A stretch of 37,327 nt of DNA from Lachnospiraceae bacterium. GTDB lineage: Bacteria > Bacillota > Clostridia > Lachnospirales > Lachnospiraceae. The stretch's first letter is position 1. Each line of letters opens with the position of its first letter. Position numbers and translations under genes: made by a program. The notes below the pieces were generated by a model that saw nothing but the letters and a program-made list of their open reading frames with translations, did no database searches and was not told where the DNA came from. The stretch covers positions 1 to 37,327 of the forward strand of contig JAAWBT010000030.1 of assembly GCA_022792835.1 (NCBI GenBank), given 5' to 3'. Shown piece by piece: positions 17,550 to 25,758 of the stretch.

Positions 17550-19022
17550 TTAAATGATAATGCAGATCATCCCCCCGTTGGAGTCGTTGATGATCTTCTG
17601 GAGGGTATCTTGAAGCTTCATCTGACAGGAATCGGTCATCTGGGCCACCTTCGCCTGAATGCCGTCAGTGACAATCTGTTCGATGGATTTCCCGAAAATA
17701 CTGGTATTCCAGACACCGTCCTCGTTCTCTCTGCTGTTCTCCCGGATGTAGGTAATCAGATCCTCCGCCTGTTTCTCGTCTCCCACAATGGGGGCTAACT
17801 CCGTCTCGATGGAAGCCCGGATCAGGTTGATGGAGGGGGCCTGGGCGTGGATTTTCACGCCAAATTTATTGCCATGCTTGATGACTTCCGGGTCATCCAG
17901 AAGTATCTCGCTCCGATCTGGCATGATGACACCGTAACCTTTCTGTCTCGCCGCCTCCATGGCATTCTTCAGCTTTCCGTATTCTCCCCTGGTTTTGGCG
18001 AACTGCTTCAAAATGCCCATAAGCTGGTATTCCCCGCCGATTTCCATTCCTGTATAATCACTTAAAATCTGGTAATATACTGCATCGTCCACCACCACGT
18101 CCAGAGCAACAGTCCCGTCGGAATAATCGGCCTTCCTGAGTCGGACCCGCCGGACAGAAGAGTCCTCTTCCTGCGTATATTCCTGGGACAGATCCTTCAT
18201 CTGGACAATCTCTCCCATCAATCCTTTTACGATGGTGACGATCTGCTCTTTGAGCCAGTGGTCTGACGGCAGGATTTCTGCCCACTTGGGCATAAAAAAG
18301 TCTAACTCTGTCACTGGAAATTCATTTAAGACTTCTCCCAGGATTCTGGTAATGTCGTCCTTTTTTAACTGCTCGCAGTTGACCGGCAGCACTTGTACGT
18401 CATATTCGGCTGAAAGCTCGGCCGCCAGCTCTTTTGCCTCATCGGAGTAAGGCCGGTTGGTATTGAGCAGCATCAAAAAAGGCTTTCCGATCCGCTTTAA
18501 TTCTTCAATGGTCTGCCGTTCTGCGTCTATGTATCCGTTTCTCGGGATCTCGCCAAACGAGCCATCTGTAGTGACCACAATCCCGATGGTGGAATGTTCC
18601 CGGATCACCTTTTCTGTCCCAATGGCTGCCGCCTGGGTAAAGGGAATCTCATAGTCAAACCAGGGCGTCTTTACCAGCCGCTCCTCATCATTCTCCACAT
18701 GGCCGCTGGCTCCATCCACCATATAGCCCACACAGTCGATGAGCCGAATCTTTACCTGGGCTTCCCCCACTTCAATCTCCGCCGCTTCTTTGGGAATGAA
18801 TTTGGGTTCTGTGGTCATGATCGTCTTTCCAGCCGCAGACTGGGGAAGCTCATCCTGGGCCCTGCTCCTCTCATTAGCATCTTCCATGCCGGGAAGTACC
18901 AAAAGATCCATAAACCGTTTGATAAAGGTGGATTTTCCTGTGCGGACAGGCCCCACCACGCCTATGTAAATCTCCCCTCCGGTCCGTGCCTCGATATCCT
19001 TGTATACGTGAAAACTGTCCAT
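17550..19022 (-). CDS. spoIVA: Stage IV sporulation protein A
   Basis: 490 residues from ATG 19022 (MDSFHVYKDIEARTGG), the usual family length. AGGAGGG lies upstream; the frame is open 20 codons further but without family similarity. SpoIVA is a cytoskeletal ATPase of the mother cell that polymerises on the forespore surface as the base of the spore coat. The TRAFAC-like N-terminal ATPase has Walker A GPVRTGKST (about residues 24-32) and the conserved LIDCVGYMVDGASGH. The middle region and a C-terminal segment ending NDSNGGMICIII are also family-typical. A terminator follows. The leader contains complementary segments that could cover the ribosome binding site. Confidence 0.96.
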   Translation of the reverse strand: MDSFHVYKDIEARTGGEIYIGVVGPVRTGKSTFIKRFMDLLVLPGMEDANERSRAQDELPQSAAGKTIMTTEPKFIPKEAAEIEVGEAQVKIRLIDCVGYMVDGASGHVENDEERLVKTPWFDYEIPFTQAAAIGTEKVIREHSTIGIVVTTDGSFGEIPRNGYIDAERQTIEELKRIGKPFLMLLNTNRPYSDEAKELAAELSAEYDVQVLPVNCEQLKKDDITRILGEVLNEFPVTELDFFMPKWAEILPSDHWLKEQIVTIVKGLMGEIVQMKDLSQEYTQEEDSSVRRVRLRKADYSDGTVALDVVVDDAVYYQILSDYTGMEIGGEYQLMGILKQFAKTRGEYGKLKNAMEAARQKGYGVIMPDRSEILLDDPEVIKHGNKFGVKIHAQAPSINLIRASIETELAPIVGDEKQAEDLITYIRENSRENEDGVWNTSIFGKSIEQIVTDGIQAKVAQMTDSCQMKLQDTLQKIINDSNGGMICIII

Positions 19023-19030
19023 AAAAAATC

Positions 19031-19108
19031 CCTCCTGTATATGCTGATTCGCCATCGTGTACGAAAAAGCTGCCTGTGGCATGTTTCTCGTTAAGTATAT
19101 GCAGGAGG
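19031..19108 (-). promoter_or_regulatory. spoIVA leader with anti-ribosome-binding-site arm
   Basis: The ribosome binding site region (19031-19044) and a segment 50 bases upstream in the leader (19095-19108, CCTCCTGCATATAC on the minus strand) can pair at 12 of 14 positions. The upstream arm carries CCTCCTCCTGC, complementary to the AGGAGG. Whether it is used depends on the transcription start, which I could not fix. A sigma-E-like GCATAT and CATGCCA pair overlaps it but is weak. Confidence 0.4.
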
Positions 19109-19120
19109 AGGTTGATATTA

Positions 19121-19175
19121 TGTAAAAATCAGGAAGAAAATCGGTTCTTTCTGAATCGCTTTTCTTCCTGATTTA
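19121..19175 (-). terminator. Rho-independent terminator after the DUF3048 lipoprotein
   Basis: A perfect 15-bp stem (19126-19140 with 19160-19174) closes a 19-base loop, which has a short inner stem. On the minus strand TTTTTACATAAT follows. It lies 10 bases after the lipoprotein stop. Confidence 0.85.
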
Positions 19176-19185
19176 ATATGGGTTC

Positions 19186-20316
19186 TCACTCGATCTCTAC
19201 CCGGTTTGCCCGTTCGGTGCGGACAATACAGACCCAGGTGCGTCCCTGTTTCAGTTTGATCTCATTTCCCTCTGAATCATAGTAACGGGTAACGCCCCAC
19301 ACGCCGTCCTTTTTCCATGTCACGGGGATTACCTGGCCGCCGGTGATAAACTGACCGCCGCCTCCGCTTTGCATATCAATGTTCAGATAGTCCGTATTGT
19401 CGTAATGCTCATAATCGCAGACCTGAATAATGATGTTATCGTAAGCAAGCTGTACGTTGTCATTTCCCACATCCACATGGGGTTCCTCAAACTGATACCG
19501 GTAGTACAAATCCTCTTCCGGACTGTATTCAAACCAGGGCTTGTTGGACACATAGCCGACTGTCACCTTATTGGCGGGAGCTGCCCCCGGCATATGGGGA
19601 GTCTCCCCTTCCTCCAGGAACTTGTAATGGCCATTCTGCAGATACTTTTCCGGATACTCTGTGGAATAGCCAAGCCGCTCAATGGCATACTTGATTTCTT
19701 CTCCGCTGGTGAAATGATGGTGGGGCGGCTCTCTGTCGTCCATGCTGTGGTAGGCCCATTCGCTGGCTCCCGTCACACCGTTGACACATTCACATTCTCC
19801 GCCTTCCAGGTAAGGTCTCGCATATTCTGCCTGTCCATAGTGGAAGAAAATGGATTCAAACTCTTCCTGGATAAATGCGTGATAAGTTCTGGCGCTCCGG
19901 ACGGAGCCGATCTCTTTCACATCATCGTACTGCTCAAAAATCGCCACAAACCGGACGGCGCTGGCCTCCCCCGGCGTCTCATAGACCACATCCGCATGGC
20001 TTAAGCCATATGTGGGCTGTGCCGCCAGCACATTGCTGACCATCACGGCCACGGGACGTCTTCTGCCGATCTCCTCCGGAACCCATTTCCCGGTCAGAAA
20101 GCTCTGCACCATGCCTTCCGGGGCGGCTTGTGTCTCTGGTTCCGTCTCTGCCTGGGTGGTCGCCGGTGCCAGAGTTTCAGGCGGGGCCTGGGTGGTCTTC
20201 GGCTCTGTGGCCGCTTCTGTAGTCTCTTCGGCCTTTTTTCCACAGCCGGCAGCCAGAATAAGAACTAACATCAGGACAATGCCTGACTTTAAACATCTTG
20301 TCCATATCTTTTTCAT
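19186..20316 (-). CDS. DUF3048 (YerB-like) lipoprotein
   Basis: 376 residues from ATG 20316 (MKKIWTRCLKSG); the longer upstream frame covers the GGGAGG ribosome binding site and is not used. The signal peptide ends in the lipobox LAAGC. A Thr/Glu/Pro/Ala-rich linker of about 45 residues follows, then the two-part DUF3048 domain. It begins RRPVAVMVSNVLAAQPTYGL and includes a segment around RSARTYHAFIQEEFESIFFH; the C-terminal part contains GGQVIPVTWKKDGVWG. YerB-type proteins are secreted and lipid-anchored; their biochemical role is not settled. The gene has its own promoter and terminator. Confidence 0.9.
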   Translation of the reverse strand: MKKIWTRCLKSGIVLMLVLILAAGCGKKAEETTEAATEPKTTQAPPETLAPATTQAETEPETQAAPEGMVQSFLTGKWVPEEIGRRRPVAVMVSNVLAAQPTYGLSHADVVYETPGEASAVRFVAIFEQYDDVKEIGSVRSARTYHAFIQEEFESIFFHYGQAEYARPYLEGGECECVNGVTGASEWAYHSMDDREPPHHHFTSGEEIKYAIERLGYSTEYPEKYLQNGHYKFLEEGETPHMPGAAPANKVTVGYVSNKPWFEYSPEEDLYYRYQFEEPHVDVGNDNVQLAYDNIIIQVCDYEHYDNTDYLNIDMQSGGGGQFITGGQVIPVTWKKDGVWGVTRYYDSEGNEIKLKQGRTWVCIVRTERANRVEIE

Positions 20317-20350
20317 AAAATCACTGCCTCCCTCTCTCATCTTCCTGTCT

Positions 20351-20379
20351 ATTGTACCATGGATGGGAAGGTTCCGCAA
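20351..20379 (-). promoter_or_regulatory. Promoter of the DUF3048 lipoprotein gene
   Basis: On the minus strand TTGCGG (20379-20374), 17 bases, then TACAAT (20356-20351), 34 bases upstream of the ATG. Confidence 0.72.
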
Positions 20380-20396
20380 TGGAATCTTAATCCTGC

Positions 20397-20438
20397 GCAG
20401 AGCGGCAAAATGTGGTTTATTCCATTTCGCCGCTCTGC
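20397..20438. other. Inverted repeat between divergent promoters
   Basis: A perfect 10-bp inverted repeat, GCAGAGCGGC with GCCGCTCTGC, separated by 22 bases that can pair further (AAATG with CATTT). It lies between the -35 boxes of the lipoprotein promoter and the EIIC promoter. No T run follows on either side, so terminator function is unlikely. It could be an operator for one or both genes. Confidence 0.5.
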
Positions 20439-20450
20439 TCTACTTTCTGC

Positions 20451-20479
20451 TTGCGTCTTCTTTCATTTTGTGCTATAGT
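20451..20479 (+). promoter_or_regulatory. Promoter of the EIIC-like gene
   Basis: TTGCGT (20451-20456), 17 bases, then TATAGT (20474-20479), with an extended TGC. It is about 98 bases upstream of the ATG. Confidence 0.65.
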
Positions 20480-20576
20480 TGGAAAGGCTCAACTGACAAG
20501 ACAGTTGATATAAAATATCTTTACACATGGAAATACACGCAAACGCGGTGTATGGACAGAAAGGCGGTAACTGATT

Positions 20577-21632
20577 ATGAAAAAATGGCTGAACCGGCTG
20601 TTTATCGACGGCCTCAGCGGCATGGCCACAGGTCTCTTTTCCACCCTGATCGTGGGAACCATCATCCAGCAGATCGGGACGCTCATCGGCGGGGCTGTTG
20701 GCGACTATCTGTTTTTGTTCGGAAAAGTCGCCGCGGCCTTAACTGGGGCTGGCATCGGCTGCGGCGTTGCCTGCAAATTTAAGGAAAGCCCTCTGGTAGT
20801 GCTTTCCGCTGCCACCACCGGTATGGTGGGCGCATTCGCAGGAAAGATCATGGCAGGCCAGGTCCTGGTGGACGGCGCTATCATCCTTGCAGGCCCCGGA
20901 GAGCCTCTGGGAGCTTTTATCGCTGCCTATGTGGGCATTGAGCTGGGACATCTGATTTCCGGCAGGACCAAACTGGACATCGTGCTGACACCCATTGTCT
21001 GCATTGTTTCCGGTTCTGTGGTGGGCCTGATTTTAAGTCCGCCCATCTCCGCCTTTATGACTTCTCTCGGGACCCTGATCAACTGGGGGACAGAGCAGCA
21101 GCCTTTCCTCATGGGAATCATCGTTTCCGTCCTCATGGGTATGATCCTCACTCTGCCCATAAGCTCCGCCGCCCTTGGCGTCTCCTTAAGCCTCTCCGGC
21201 CTTTCTGCCGGCGCCGCCACGGTGGGATGCTGCGCCAACATGATCGGCTTTGCGGTGGCCAGCTATAAGGAAAACAAAATGGGCGGGCTTCTGGCCCAGG
21301 GGGTCGGAACCAGTATGCTTCAAGTTCCAAACATTGTCCGCAAACCCATTATATGGCTCCCGGCCATCATCACCAGCGCCATTTTAGGGCCAATCTCCAC
21401 ACTGGTATTCCATATGACCAATAATCCGGTCGGCTCCGGCATGGGTACTGCCGGGCTGGTGGGGCAGATTATGACTTTCCAGACCATGACCGCCTCAGAA
21501 GGCGTCTGGCTGGTACTTTTTAAGATTGCTCTGCTCCATTTCCTTCTGCCTGGAGCCATGGCCTTTGCCATCGCCTGGTTTATGAGAAAGAAAGGCTGGA
21601 TTCAGGACGGAGATATGAAGCTGGAGGTCTAA
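20577..21632 (+). CDS. PTS EIIC-like membrane protein (PTS_EIIC_2 family)
   Basis: 351 residues, almost entirely hydrophobic with about ten membrane segments. The start (WLNRLFIDGLSGMATGLFST) and internal repeats such as LPISSAALGVSLSLSGLSAG and GCCANMIGFAVASY match the stand-alone PTS_EIIC_2 type. No EIIA or EIIB domain or gene is nearby, and I see no EIIC-type phosphotransfer context. Members are therefore better treated as transporter-like proteins of unknown substrate. AAGGCGGT is a modest ribosome binding site. It is the only plus-strand gene in this region. Its TAA overlaps the TAG of the convergent GH2 gene. Confidence 0.85.
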   Translation: MKKWLNRLFIDGLSGMATGLFSTLIVGTIIQQIGTLIGGAVGDYLFLFGKVAAALTGAGIGCGVACKFKESPLVVLSAATTGMVGAFAGKIMAGQVLVDGAIILAGPGEPLGAFIAAYVGIELGHLISGRTKLDIVLTPIVCIVSGSVVGLILSPPISAFMTSLGTLINWGTEQQPFLMGIIVSVLMGMILTLPISSAALGVSLSLSGLSAGAATVGCCANMIGFAVASYKENKMGGLLAQGVGTSMLQVPNIVRKPIIWLPAIITSAILGPISTLVFHMTNNPVGSGMGTAGLVGQIMTFQTMTASEGVWLVLFKIALLHFLLPGAMAFAIAWFMRKKGWIQDGDMKLEV

Positions 21633-24160
21633 ATCCTTCCCAGCACATATAAATAGGTGATCAGACGTTCGCTCTGCTCCTCGATATCTTCCTGGCGGAC
21701 GCCGAAATACCGGATAATATCCTTTGAGATTTCCCTGGGTTCTTCCTGGCCTTTGAAATTGGCATAAGATATGCCGATTTTCTGCCGGAAGTCCTCCAGT
21801 TCCACGGTCATCTCCCCCATCTTTTCTTCGTCTTCCAGGACTGGAAAGCGGTAGATGGAATAGGACATGGGAATGACCTCGTCCGGCAGCTCCTTCGCCT
21901 CCTTAAACCGCTGCTCAAAGGCTTCCATATAAGCCCTGAGAGCGTTCTGGTCTGTTTTTTTCAGCTTTCTTTTTTGAGACAGCCTTCCAAACCGTCTGCC
22001 CGGCTGACATCCCAAGTCGCCAGGCAGGCTTGGTTCTGGGGTTTTCAAAAGCTCTTCCCTTTCTTTAAGGACCAGGTTCCCCTTCATAGTCTGGTACAAT
22101 GCCCTATATTCTTCTGATGTTTCAGGGAGCGGCTTAGCCCCATAGGTTTCGATCAGATAAGTTTTCAGCTCTTTTGTGGTATGTCCGCTGGGGACGATGC
22201 CTGCGGTCTGCCGTTTCATTTTCATCTTCTGCCTGCGCTGCCTTTCCTCTTTTGAGATACTGTCATATTTTCCAGCCAGAAACACAGACGTGGGCCCGTG
22301 GGCCCCGCCGATAACGGCAATGGTCTCTTCCGGGATGTGGGCCAGCCTTTTGTTCATGACTTTCATCTTTTCTGCCGGAATTTTTAAAACCTCTCTGTCA
22401 TAGGTCAAAAGCCCGTTGATCTCCTCCTCCACGTCGGAAAGCTGGGTATAGACCGCCGCTGACAGTCCTTCCCGGATTCTTGATCTCACCTTCTTTTCCC
22501 ACAGGGCCTCCAGCGCGTCAGAAAGCTCCCCTGCCTCTTGATATTGCCGATACCCGTAGATTTTTGGGGAATATCTGTGCCCTTCCACCGGCAGACAGAA
22601 GCCGCCGTATTCCGTGAGGGCTGCCGCCCGTTTTCTGCTTCCTTCTTTCATGGCTCTGGGAACAGAATTTTTATTTAAGCTGTAGGAGAAAAAATAGGAA
22701 TGGATGCTTAAGAAATCCCCGCCTCCCTGGTCGAACCAGCCGCTGGCCTCATCAATGAGCCGGGACGGGTCCATCCTCCGAAGCTCCTTTGTCACCAGTT
22801 CTGTCTCAAACTGACCCCATCCTTCATTAAAAGGAACCCAGACGACAATGGATGGATGATTGTAAAGGGCTTTCACCATGGCCTTCATCTCTCTGTAAAA
22901 GGCCAGCCGTCCCTCCTTTTCCCTGCGGGAGAGAAACTTCCGGTGGGTATCTTTTACGGGAATATGGAGACAGGAAGCCGCTGTTGCCAGATAGGTGACA
23001 AACCAGGAATGGTAGGCGCTCCCGCCGTTTACCATATCCTGCCATACCATCATGCCCAGACGGTCGCAGTGATAATACCATCTTGCCATTTCCACCTTCA
23101 CGTGTTTTCTGAGCATATGGAAGCCCATAGATTTTGCCGTCTCAATATCAAAAATGAGAGCCTCGTCGCAGGGCGCCGTATAGAGTCCGTCCGGCCAGTA
23201 GCCCTGGTCCAAAAGCCCGTTCTGGAAGTAAGGACGGCCATTCAGGAAAAGTCTGGGAATACCTGCGTCGTCCATCTCCACAGAGCATTTTCGCATGGCA
23301 AAATAAGTGAGGACCCTATCCTCTCCTCCTTCCAATAAAAGGCCGTAAAGTTTCGGCGTCTCTGGCGTCCAGGCTGTAAACTCCTCCATGGGAAGCTCCC
23401 ACTCTTTGCCGCAGTCGGCCCACAAAGAATACCTCTCCTGCTCCCAGACCTCTCCCGTTTCCAGAAAATGCCGAAGTGTTTCGTCCGTAAAATCCTCAAA
23501 AACCGTCAGCCTTACTCTGGAATCTGTCCCCTGCAGGCGGATTCTCACCAGGCTTTTGTCATAGTCCGGCCGGATACGGACGCTTTTCAGGTAATGCTCC
23601 GGCACCGTTTCCAGCCAGACCGTCTGCCAGATGCCGCTCTGGGCTGTGTAAAACATACCGCCGGATTTTAATTTCTGTTTTCCCCGGCTGTGCCATCCCG
23701 TGTCGCTTAAATCCCTCACCTGCACAAGAAGTTCCTGGTCTGTCTCTTGGCAAAGCTCTGTGATATCCAGCGTAAAGGGCAGATATCCGCCTGTATGGCC
23801 TCCTGCTTTCTTTCCATTTATATAGACTGTGCAGGTCTGATCCACAGCGCCAAAGTGGAGAAGCAGCCTCCCCCCGTCACAAAAGGCTGCTTCCGGAAGG
23901 GAAAAGTATGTTCTGTACCAGAGGAATTCTTCTGGCTTAAGCTGCCGTCCCACACCAGAAAGCGGCGCTTCCGGGGAAAAGGGCACCAGAATTTGTCCGT
24001 CAAACTGAGAGGGAATCTGCGCTTTCTTTGTAAAGGCATACTCCCACTGGCCGTTTAAGGAGAACCAGCCTTGTCTGGCAAAGGCGGGACGGGGATACTC
24101 CCTCCAGACATTCTTTGGCGTGACCTGGCTGCTCCATCTTGTCGTTTTTAAATCTCCCAT
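21629..24160 (-). CDS. Glycoside hydrolase family 2 enzyme with unusual C-terminal extension
   Basis: 843 residues, no signal peptide, so cytoplasmic. The jelly-roll sugar-binding domain (about 15-185), an immunoglobulin-like domain (about 186-290) and the TIM-barrel (about 291-610) are those of beta-galactosidase/beta-glucuronidase-type GH2 enzymes. The acid/base is probably E446 in PFNEGWGQ and the nucleophile E517 in LTEYGG. Substrate cannot be assigned. Most GH2 enzymes of this build end near residue 610. Here another 230 residues follow, opening with IAVIGGAHGPTSVFLAGKY (614-632). That resembles the IGGADGPT motif of sodium-pumping decarboxylase beta subunits, but the rest is soluble and charged, with no membrane segments. 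GAGAGGAGAG precedes the ATG. It lies 52 bases after the cardiolipin synthase gene. Confidence 0.88.
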   Translation of the reverse strand: MGDLKTTRWSSQVTPKNVWREYPRPAFARQGWFSLNGQWEYAFTKKAQIPSQFDGQILVPFSPEAPLSGVGRQLKPEEFLWYRTYFSLPEAAFCDGGRLLLHFGAVDQTCTVYINGKKAGGHTGGYLPFTLDITELCQETDQELLVQVRDLSDTGWHSRGKQKLKSGGMFYTAQSGIWQTVWLETVPEHYLKSVRIRPDYDKSLVRIRLQGTDSRVRLTVFEDFTDETLRHFLETGEVWEQERYSLWADCGKEWELPMEEFTAWTPETPKLYGLLLEGGEDRVLTYFAMRKCSVEMDDAGIPRLFLNGRPYFQNGLLDQGYWPDGLYTAPCDEALIFDIETAKSMGFHMLRKHVKVEMARWYYHCDRLGMMVWQDMVNGGSAYHSWFVTYLATAASCLHIPVKDTHRKFLSRREKEGRLAFYREMKAMVKALYNHPSIVVWVPFNEGWGQFETELVTKELRRMDPSRLIDEASGWFDQGGGDFLSIHSYFFSYSLNKNSVPRAMKEGSRKRAAALTEYGGFCLPVEGHRYSPKIYGYRQYQEAGELSDALEALWEKKVRSRIREGLSAAVYTQLSDVEEEINGLLTYDREVLKIPAEKMKVMNKRLAHIPEETIAVIGGAHGPTSVFLAGKYDSISKEERQRRQKMKMKRQTAGIVPSGHTTKELKTYLIETYGAKPLPETSEEYRALYQTMKGNLVLKEREELLKTPEPSLPGDLGCQPGRRFGRLSQKRKLKKTDQNALRAYMEAFEQRFKEAKELPDEVIPMSYSIYRFPVLEDEEKMGEMTVELEDFRQKIGISYANFKGQEEPREISKDIIRYFGVRQEDIEEQSERLITYLYVLGRI

Positions 24161-24212
24161 GGCTCTCCTCTCTTCTCAGGCGACAGTTTTTGGATCAATT
24201 TTGACGGCTCCT

Positions 24213-25742
24213 TTAAAACAGAGGGGCCAGAATCCGAAGGATGGAGTCAAAAAGGCCTCCGAAAAGGCCGGTCCGGCAATCCTTCAGGGAGACAGGACGG
24301 CTCTGTCCAATGGTCTGAATGGCATCCACTTTGAGGTCTGCCACTGCGTCTGTCCGGTACATAAAGGTTCCGCATTCAAAGTGAAGATACAGACTTCGGT
24401 AATCCATGTTGATGGTGCCCACCACAGCGAACTCATCGTCACATACATAGCTCTTTGCATGGATAAATCCCGGCGTGTACTCGTAGATTTTCACCCCGGC
24501 CTTTAAAAGCGGGACGTAGTTGGAGCGGGTGAGCCGAAACACCAGCGGCTTGTCCGGGATTCCCGGGGTCACAATCCGCACATCCACCCCCCGCTTGGCG
24601 GCCAGAGAAAGGGCCAGCTTCATCTCGTCGTCCACAATCAGATAAGGCGTAAAAATATAGCAATAACGCCTGGCCTGATTCAAAATCTCAATATAGACGT
24701 TTTCTGCCACAGTCTCATTGTCCAGAGGGGTATCGCCAAACGGCTGCACATACCCTCTCGCCGAAAAGGGCTTCGGATGGTGAAGCCATGGTTTAAACTG
24801 ATCCAGGCTTCCGTCCTCCTTTCGGTAAGCGTTCCACATCTCCAGAAACATCAGGGTGAAATTCCAGACCCCCTCTCCCTCCAGTCGAATCCCAGAATCC
24901 TTCCAGTGACCGAACCGTTTCTTTACATTGATATATTCATCGGCCAGGTTCACGCCTCCTGTGTAAGCCGTGTGGCCGTCAATGACTGTGATCTTCCGGT
25001 GGTCTCTGTGGTTCATGACCATGGCAAAGAACGGGACAATCCGGTTGAACGCCATACAGCGGATTCCTTTCTGCTCCATCTGTTTATTGTAGCTGTGGGG
25101 CAACAGGGTCACGCAGCCCATGTCATCGTAGATCAGCCGGACATCCACTCCCTGGGAGACTTTCCGCTCCAGAATCTCAAGGATCCGATTCCACATGACT
25201 CCCTCTTCAATGATAAAATACTCCATGAAAATGTAGTATTCTGCCCGCTCCAAATCTTCCAGCAGTTCCTCGAATAAGAGCTCCCCAAGGGGATAATAAC
25301 GGACCTCTGTATTTTTGTGAAGGCCATAATCACTGGCATTTTTCAGATAGGCGCTGACACCGGCCGCCCTCTCGTCAATCTTCCAAAGCTCTTCTATGGC
25401 CTCTGTTCCGCCCCGGAATCCCTTTGCCATACTCCGGTGGGCATTCTTAAGCCTTCTCTTCATATTTTGGGATGGATTTTTATTCCCAAAGGAAAGATAA
25501 AGAAGGCCGCCAAACAAGGGAAGGCAGAGAATCAGAATGATCCAGGCGATTTTGTAGGCTGAATTTTCTTCTTTTCCAATTAAAAAAAGAGTGATCAGAA
25601 TGCTCAATATGGTAAAACCGGCATTTACCCATGCAGAATAGCTGATGAGCCTCCGGAGGAAGATCACCAGCCACACTGCCTGAATCACCAGCAAAATTCC
25701 GGTGAGAAGTATTCTGTTGGCAATCAGCTTTTTGTACTTCAT
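24213..25742 (-). CDS. cls: Cardiolipin synthase (phospholipase D family)
   Basis: 509 residues. Two N-terminal membrane segments (about 9-28 and 38-60) are followed by a third hydrophobic stretch (IAWIILILCLPLFGGLLYL) and two PLD domains. Both HKD motifs are intact: HRKITVIDG with GGVNLADEY, and HAKSYVCDD with GTINMDYRS. The enzyme joins two phosphatidylglycerol molecules to give cardiolipin at the cytoplasmic membrane. AAGAGGATTTT lies upstream. It begins 16 bases after deoD, so the two appear co-transcribed, and the GH2 gene follows after 52 bases with no visible terminator. Confidence 0.93.
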   Translation of the reverse strand: MKYKKLIANRILLTGILLVIQAVWLVIFLRRLISYSAWVNAGFTILSILITLFLIGKEENSAYKIAWIILILCLPLFGGLLYLSFGNKNPSQNMKRRLKNAHRSMAKGFRGGTEAIEELWKIDERAAGVSAYLKNASDYGLHKNTEVRYYPLGELLFEELLEDLERAEYYIFMEYFIIEEGVMWNRILEILERKVSQGVDVRLIYDDMGCVTLLPHSYNKQMEQKGIRCMAFNRIVPFFAMVMNHRDHRKITVIDGHTAYTGGVNLADEYINVKKRFGHWKDSGIRLEGEGVWNFTLMFLEMWNAYRKEDGSLDQFKPWLHHPKPFSARGYVQPFGDTPLDNETVAENVYIEILNQARRYCYIFTPYLIVDDEMKLALSLAAKRGVDVRIVTPGIPDKPLVFRLTRSNYVPLLKAGVKIYEYTPGFIHAKSYVCDDEFAVVGTINMDYRSLYLHFECGTFMYRTDAVADLKVDAIQTIGQSRPVSLKDCRTGLFGGLFDSILRILAPLF

Positions 25743-25758
25743 AAAATCCTCTTAGTGT

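Noticed and set aside
19022-19125. Sigma-E promoter of spoIVA
   Set aside because: GCATAT and CATGCCA are a possible pair but the match and spacing are too poor to call; it is left as uncertain.
20397-20438. Bidirectional terminator between the DUF3048 and EIIC-like genes
   Set aside because: The genes diverge, so neither ends here, and no T run follows on either strand.
21629-24160. A true decarboxylase beta subunit at the GH2 C-terminus
   Set aside because: Apart from the short motif there are no membrane segments, and no alpha or gamma decarboxylase subunits are nearby.
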